From Mesorhabditis belari (lineage: Eukaryota > Nematoda > Chromadorea > Rhabditida > Rhabditidae): 64,000 nt of DNA. The notes under the pieces were generated by a model that worked only from the letters and a program-made list of their open reading frames with translations, was not told the DNA's origin and searched no databases. A program made the translations under genes and the position numbers. Positions 60,375 to 64,000 of this stretch are shown in pieces; the first letter of the stretch is position 1, and every line of letters starts with the position of its first letter. Location of the stretch: the NCBI GenBank assembly GCA_958450365.1, contig CAUEEP010000740.1:2297501-2361500 (forward strand). Direction: 5' to 3'.

Positions 60375-62165
60375 TCAACGTAATGTAATTCCTTTTGTGC
60401 CGTAGTCGGCTGGGTTTAACTTTCCAGGGACATGAAACAACTTTACTGAGATTTTTGATGCCTTTAATTCTTCTTGAATCTGAGCAATTTTGTTTGTACG
60501 GCTCTGCACAAATTTTCCTGCCTTATCCCTTGTTTTTTCTTGAGTGACCCATTTCAGTGCCACTTCTGAATCTCCGCGAATAATGATTTCATCAATCTTT
60601 AATTTTATTTCGTTCAATAGGTATTGAGCCTGCTTATGAGCGCATTCTAGGGCTAACAATTCCATCTTTGGGATTGTGGGAATGACTTTAGTAGGGTTCA
60701 ACCTATTCTTTGCAAAGATTATCGATGACTCAAATCTTTCTTCAATTTTTGTTTGCAGGTACGCGACAATTGCGTAAGCTTTTACCGATGCATCAGCGAA
60801 TATCACTATTCGTGTGTAGTCTCTTTTTTGTGTCCTAAGGATGAACCTTGGGATTGTGATGCTTGTTTCTTTACCGAACTTGCTTTCAATCTCTTCCCAT
60901 TGCTCACTCTGTTTTTCGGGTAGTTGGTGATCCCATTTTAAGTTTTTGATCGACCACAAGCTTTGATAAAAACTTTTAGCCTCAATCAGCAATGGGGTAG
61001 CGATTCCCAATGGGTCTTAATTCGTTGCAATAGCTTGAATTATTTTCCTTTTGGTTAACGGTCGCTCCGCCTTAATTTGGGTGGTTTGCGATAAAGTATC
61101 TTTGTCGCTGTCCCAAGTCATTCCTAGCAGTTTTAGTGAGCTTTCCACAATTTTACCTTCCTTTTCAATCAAGTTTAGCACAATTTTGTTGTTGCTAGTG
61201 AATTCTCGAATGTTCATCTTCATTTTCCTAAAGACATCCTTGTATGTCTTATATTTTTGAATAGCTTCTTGCTCGCTATGTGCGCCGACAAAAAGATTGT
61301 CGACGTACATATTTTCGGCAACTTCATCCTTCAGTTCAGGATAATTTTGTTCTAACATGTGTAGTATCGACATTGTGAGTAGGAAAGCACTGGCTTTAAC
61401 ACCGAATGGTGTCCTTGTATATCTTAAGACTTTCAAATTTTGGAAGGAAAAGGGTTGTTTGTAATCTTTCAACCACAATATGCGAACTGCATCTTTTTCG
61501 GAACTTTGTAGGTGAACTTGATGATATGCTTTCTCTACATCGGCTGTAAGCAATATTGGAAATGTTCTCAATCTTATCAAGATTCCGATCATGTTTGGGA
61601 TCAATGACGGGCCTTGATGCATGATTTGGTTCAGTGATTTCTGCCCTTTCATGCTCGCACTTGCATTCAAAACAATTCTTAATTTAGTGGTCCTCGAAAC
61701 TTCTTTTATTACCGCTTGATGTGGTATATAAAAGCTTATTGGGCCTTCAATTTTCGTTGGTGCTTCTTCTAGGATTTCTTGCTCCAATTGTTTTTGAAAT
61801 TCATCATTATATTTTGCCAATAATTCTGGGTTTCCTTTGAGTTGCTTGATGAGGCTATGCAAGTATTGCATTGCAAGCTTGAAATTATCTTCAATTTCAA
61901 TTAGGTTTTTTCTCTACCCAAGGAAATTTTACAAGAATTTTTCCTTGACGAGTTGGACCTCTTCTTTAAATTTTGTCATAACTTCTTGTTGCTCCTTTTC
62001 TGAAGCTGCCGCTTCTGGGGAATCAGTGATTTCCATACTTTCTAGATCCCAAAAATTTTCCTCTGTTATGTTGCCGATAGCTGTGGAAATGTTGGTAATG
62101 TTCTTGACTTTTTTGTTTAAGTACAAATCTAGCTCTCCGCAATCTAGCCTCATCAAGCAACTCAA
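60375..62165 (-). mobile_element. truncated BEL/Pao retrotransposon (RT and RNase H)
   Basis: Minus strand. 62165-61929 encodes the linker before reverse transcriptase. 61871-61017 is the RT domain (LRIVLNASASMKGQKSLNQI, LTADVEKAYHQV, TRTPFGVKASAFLLTMSI, YVDNLFVGAHS). After one stop (TAA where an aromatic residue is usual before DPLG), 61010-60375 is the A17-type/RNase H region (FADASVKAYAIVAYLQTK, RGDSEVALKWV, FHVPGKLNPADYGTKG). Gag, protease, integrase and both LTRs are missing, and stops lie between blocks, so it cannot move on its own. YVDN instead of YVDD occurs in nematode Pao elements. Confidence 0.85.
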
Positions 62166-62240
62166 AGGAAACCCAGAATTATTGGCAAAATATGATGATG
62201 AATTTCAAAAACAATTGGAACAAGAAATCCTAGAAGAAGC
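61762..62240. repeat. 95-bp inverted repeat inside/adjacent to BEL/Pao remnant
   Basis: The minus-strand segment 61856-61762 (start of the RT ORF, SLIKQLKGNPELLAKY) reappears on the plus strand at 62146-62240 with two mismatches in 95 bp. The spacer is 289 bp. The plus copy ends just before the intron/exon edge of the chemoreceptor-like gene at 62279. This indicates an inverted duplication during or after insertion. Confidence 0.9.
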
Positions 62241-62278
62241 CTAAACTTTCTAACTTAATCAAATCACTCCCTTTGCAG

Positions 62279-63304
62279 ATAGCGGGCGCAATTCTCGCAG
62301 CCGGTTGGTACATTATGATGACGTCGATGTTCACTGTAACACTATATCGTTTCATTGTCATTCTTTTCCCAACGATCAGCCAAATTGTCACAACGAATCG
62401 AGCATTTATTGTGAGCTTTGCAATGATTCAGTGAATCAATCAATGATCAATCATCAATTTTCAGGTTGTATTAGCCGGAAATTTGTCTATTTTTGTGATC
62501 GTTCTCTTTGTGCATCTTATCGGATGGAATGCTCAATACTTGACCGAATTCGGGTATGTTTTTCAATTTCGAAATGAATTTCAAAAATTGAAATCAGATT
62601 AAACGTGTTTCTAGTTGGGTTTACGCGGACGGTCTCCCATTGACCGATCTCTTCAATGATTTCGATAATTACGGAACACCCGCGTTGACAGTGATTTGCC
62701 TCTTCATGTACATTGCCATTTTCACGTTTTTGATGAAAAATGTGAGTTGTCAGTGATCTCATCAGTAAATATTCCTATTCAGAAGAAAATCAATCGTCAA
62801 AATGATATTCGATGGGCTTTACAGGTAAGGAGTCTCAACCACAGTAAGGAGTCCAATAGGACATAAGGAGTCCAATAGGACATAGGGCCTATATGCAAAT
62901 TTAGACGTTTTGTTTCTGTCTTTACACAATATTCGTCTCCGTTGAGTGGACGTGGATCTACGATTTAGTGAGATACGATCGAATAAAGCTCAATATTCGG
63001 TATTTAGGTGCCTGAAACATACACTAATATCTTTCTTGAGAATTTCCTTTGGCCTTTATGGAATGGAGCCAATGTGGTCTTCTTTTTTACCTTTCAAAAG
63101 TGAGTTTAATATGGAGAAAAGAGAAAAATGTGCCATCAGATTTAGAAGTACCAAAGAAAAGGTTAAATTTCCAGAAATGTTATCTGGGGCGACAAACGCG
63201 TGATCGCCATGATACCAGTGGCCGGTCCGATTCCCCCTTCTCGAAGAAATTCTTGTCGTCCTCCAGATCCCAAAGATACCCAGGGAACAAGATTATCCTT
63301 TTGA
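62279..63304 (+). CDS. 7TM chemoreceptor-like protein, 5' end missing
   Basis: Exons: 62279-62410 (AGAILAAGWYIMMTSMFTVT...LYRFIVILFPTISQIV, like TM3 with an R-F motif), 62464-62552 (VVLAGNLSIFVIVLFVHLIG), about 62615-62741 (a loop, then ALTVICLFMYIAIFTFLMKN), 62782-62824 (KKINRQNDIRWALQ), 63009-63099 (VPETYTNIFLENFLWPLWNG) and 63172-63304 (DKRVIAMIPVAGPIPPS, then a short basic tail). Four or five helices and the loop pattern resemble nematode serpentine (Sr) chemoreceptors. TM1-TM2 are not found; upstream is the BEL/Pao remnant, so the gene seems truncated or disrupted by that insertion. The family within the Sr superfamily is undecided. Confidence 0.6.
62844..62885. repeat. tandem repeat TAAGGAGTCCAATAGGACA, two copies
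   Basis: Two near-perfect copies, with a third partial copy at 62825, stand in an intron of the chemoreceptor-like gene. Confidence 0.75.
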
Positions 63305-63616
63305 ACATATGTTCCAAACATATTTGCTTTTCACAACCGAAACTCATTTTTATTAAAACCCATATCGTGAATGAACACAATCCAAGAAAGATAGTCACTA
63401 GAAATGGGCGAGAAGTTGCCCAGATGTTTATCACAGTTTTAACATATATAAACAGAAAGAGAAATTATCCTAAAAACGACATGCACTAGAAAGGATAAAT
63501 AATAGAAACTATTAAAAGGCGGCCCATGCCAATAAGTTAATTGATTGATATTACAGGAATTGCGATGGCAGTATAGCTACGTTTTAAAAGTTATAGAAAA
63601 TCTTATAGATTTCTGA

Positions 63617-64000
63617 CTATTCTTCGTCTTCGTCTTCAGAAACCACTTGTCCCAGCGCTTTCAGGCGTTTCCTAAAAAGAAACGTGTTTGGTCGAGTATT
63701 TAAAAAAGTGGCCGCTTTGTTTCTAGCAATATACACAAAATAAAAAATCTACCTGTATGATGAAAGCTTATTATGCTGATCGGCTAAAAGGACGAGTAAA
63801 TCCTCTTGTTCGTCTTTTATTCGCCGAAGTTCATCTTCAGTCTAAAACGAAACGAATGCACTTTAATATAAAATTTATCAACCTTTGCATCAGTAGTGTG
63901 CCCGTTAACAGCTGGATTATGAGGACCATTTGCAAAGTTAGTCTAAAAATTACACCTAGAATCGAATGGGAATACATTAATACCTTCAATTGTTCCATTT
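63617..64000 (-). CDS. uso-1: USO1/p115 vesicle-tethering factor, C-terminal end (partial)
   Basis: Three exons enter from the right edge: TNFANGPHNPAVNGHTTDAK (63884-63943), TEDELRRIKDEQEDLLVLLA then DQHNKLSSYR (63753-63842), and KRLKALGQVVSEDEDEE with the stop at 63617-63619. The coiled-coil end with DLLVLLADQ...KxLG followed by an acidic tail is characteristic of p115/Uso1, a homodimeric golgin-like tether for ER-Golgi vesicles. Only the tail is in this window. Introns are 42-100 nt. Confidence 0.78.

Overview
The window looks like nuclear DNA of a free-living rhabditid-type nematode. The signs are many very short introns (often 40-50 nt, GT...AG with a TTTCAG-like acceptor), multi-domain C-type lectins, a nematode-style acetylcholine-gated channel subunit, a NIDO/AMOP/sushi transmembrane protein, a probable SL-type trans-splice acceptor in an operon-like arrangement, Tc1-like and BEL/Pao transposons and tRNA-derived SINE-like repeats. 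The species cannot be named from sequence alone. No ribosomal RNA, CRISPR array or clearly functional tRNA was seen.

Layout. 1-7400: gene-poor, with two tRNA-like repeats. 7401-12212: two tandem two-domain C-type lectin genes (+). 12477-16896: a Cys-loop receptor subunit (-), whose reading frame is broken at many homopolymers. 16900-31696: mostly non-coding, with a foldback element, a small secreted Cys-rich peptide gene (23786-24079) and a damaged third lectin (24399-25244). 31697-42086: a very large (about 44-exon) SUSD2/MUC4-like gene with three tRNA-derived insertions and a foldback in its introns. 43557-46999: a membrane RBR-type ubiquitin ligase with two MITE-like elements in its introns.

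47349-54810 is a mosaic of broken and duplicated pieces of mitotic genes: topoisomerase II on both strands, BUB1-like kinase in two copies, two pairs of segmental duplicates, and an unidentified ORF of about 425 codons between the kinase copies. 54990-56622 holds two unrecognised minus-strand gene models. 56708-60215 is an operon-like pair, a PET117-like COX assembly factor and then proteasome lid subunit rpn-7, whose first intron carries a complete Tc1-like transposon with an intact transposase. 60375-62245 is a truncated BEL/Pao element with a 95-bp inverted copy of part of itself. It abuts a chemoreceptor-like gene that lacks its first helices (62279-63304). The 3' end of uso-1 (p115 tether) enters from the right (63617-64000, -).

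A recurrent theme is single-base length changes in short homopolymers. They break the receptor gene, rpn-7 and the BUB1 pieces, while the huge SUSD2-like gene reads cleanly. Some apparent pseudogenes may therefore be consensus errors; the topoisomerase II piece, with a nonsense codon and partial structure, looks truly degenerate. All spliced models are manual and individual junctions may be off by a few bases.
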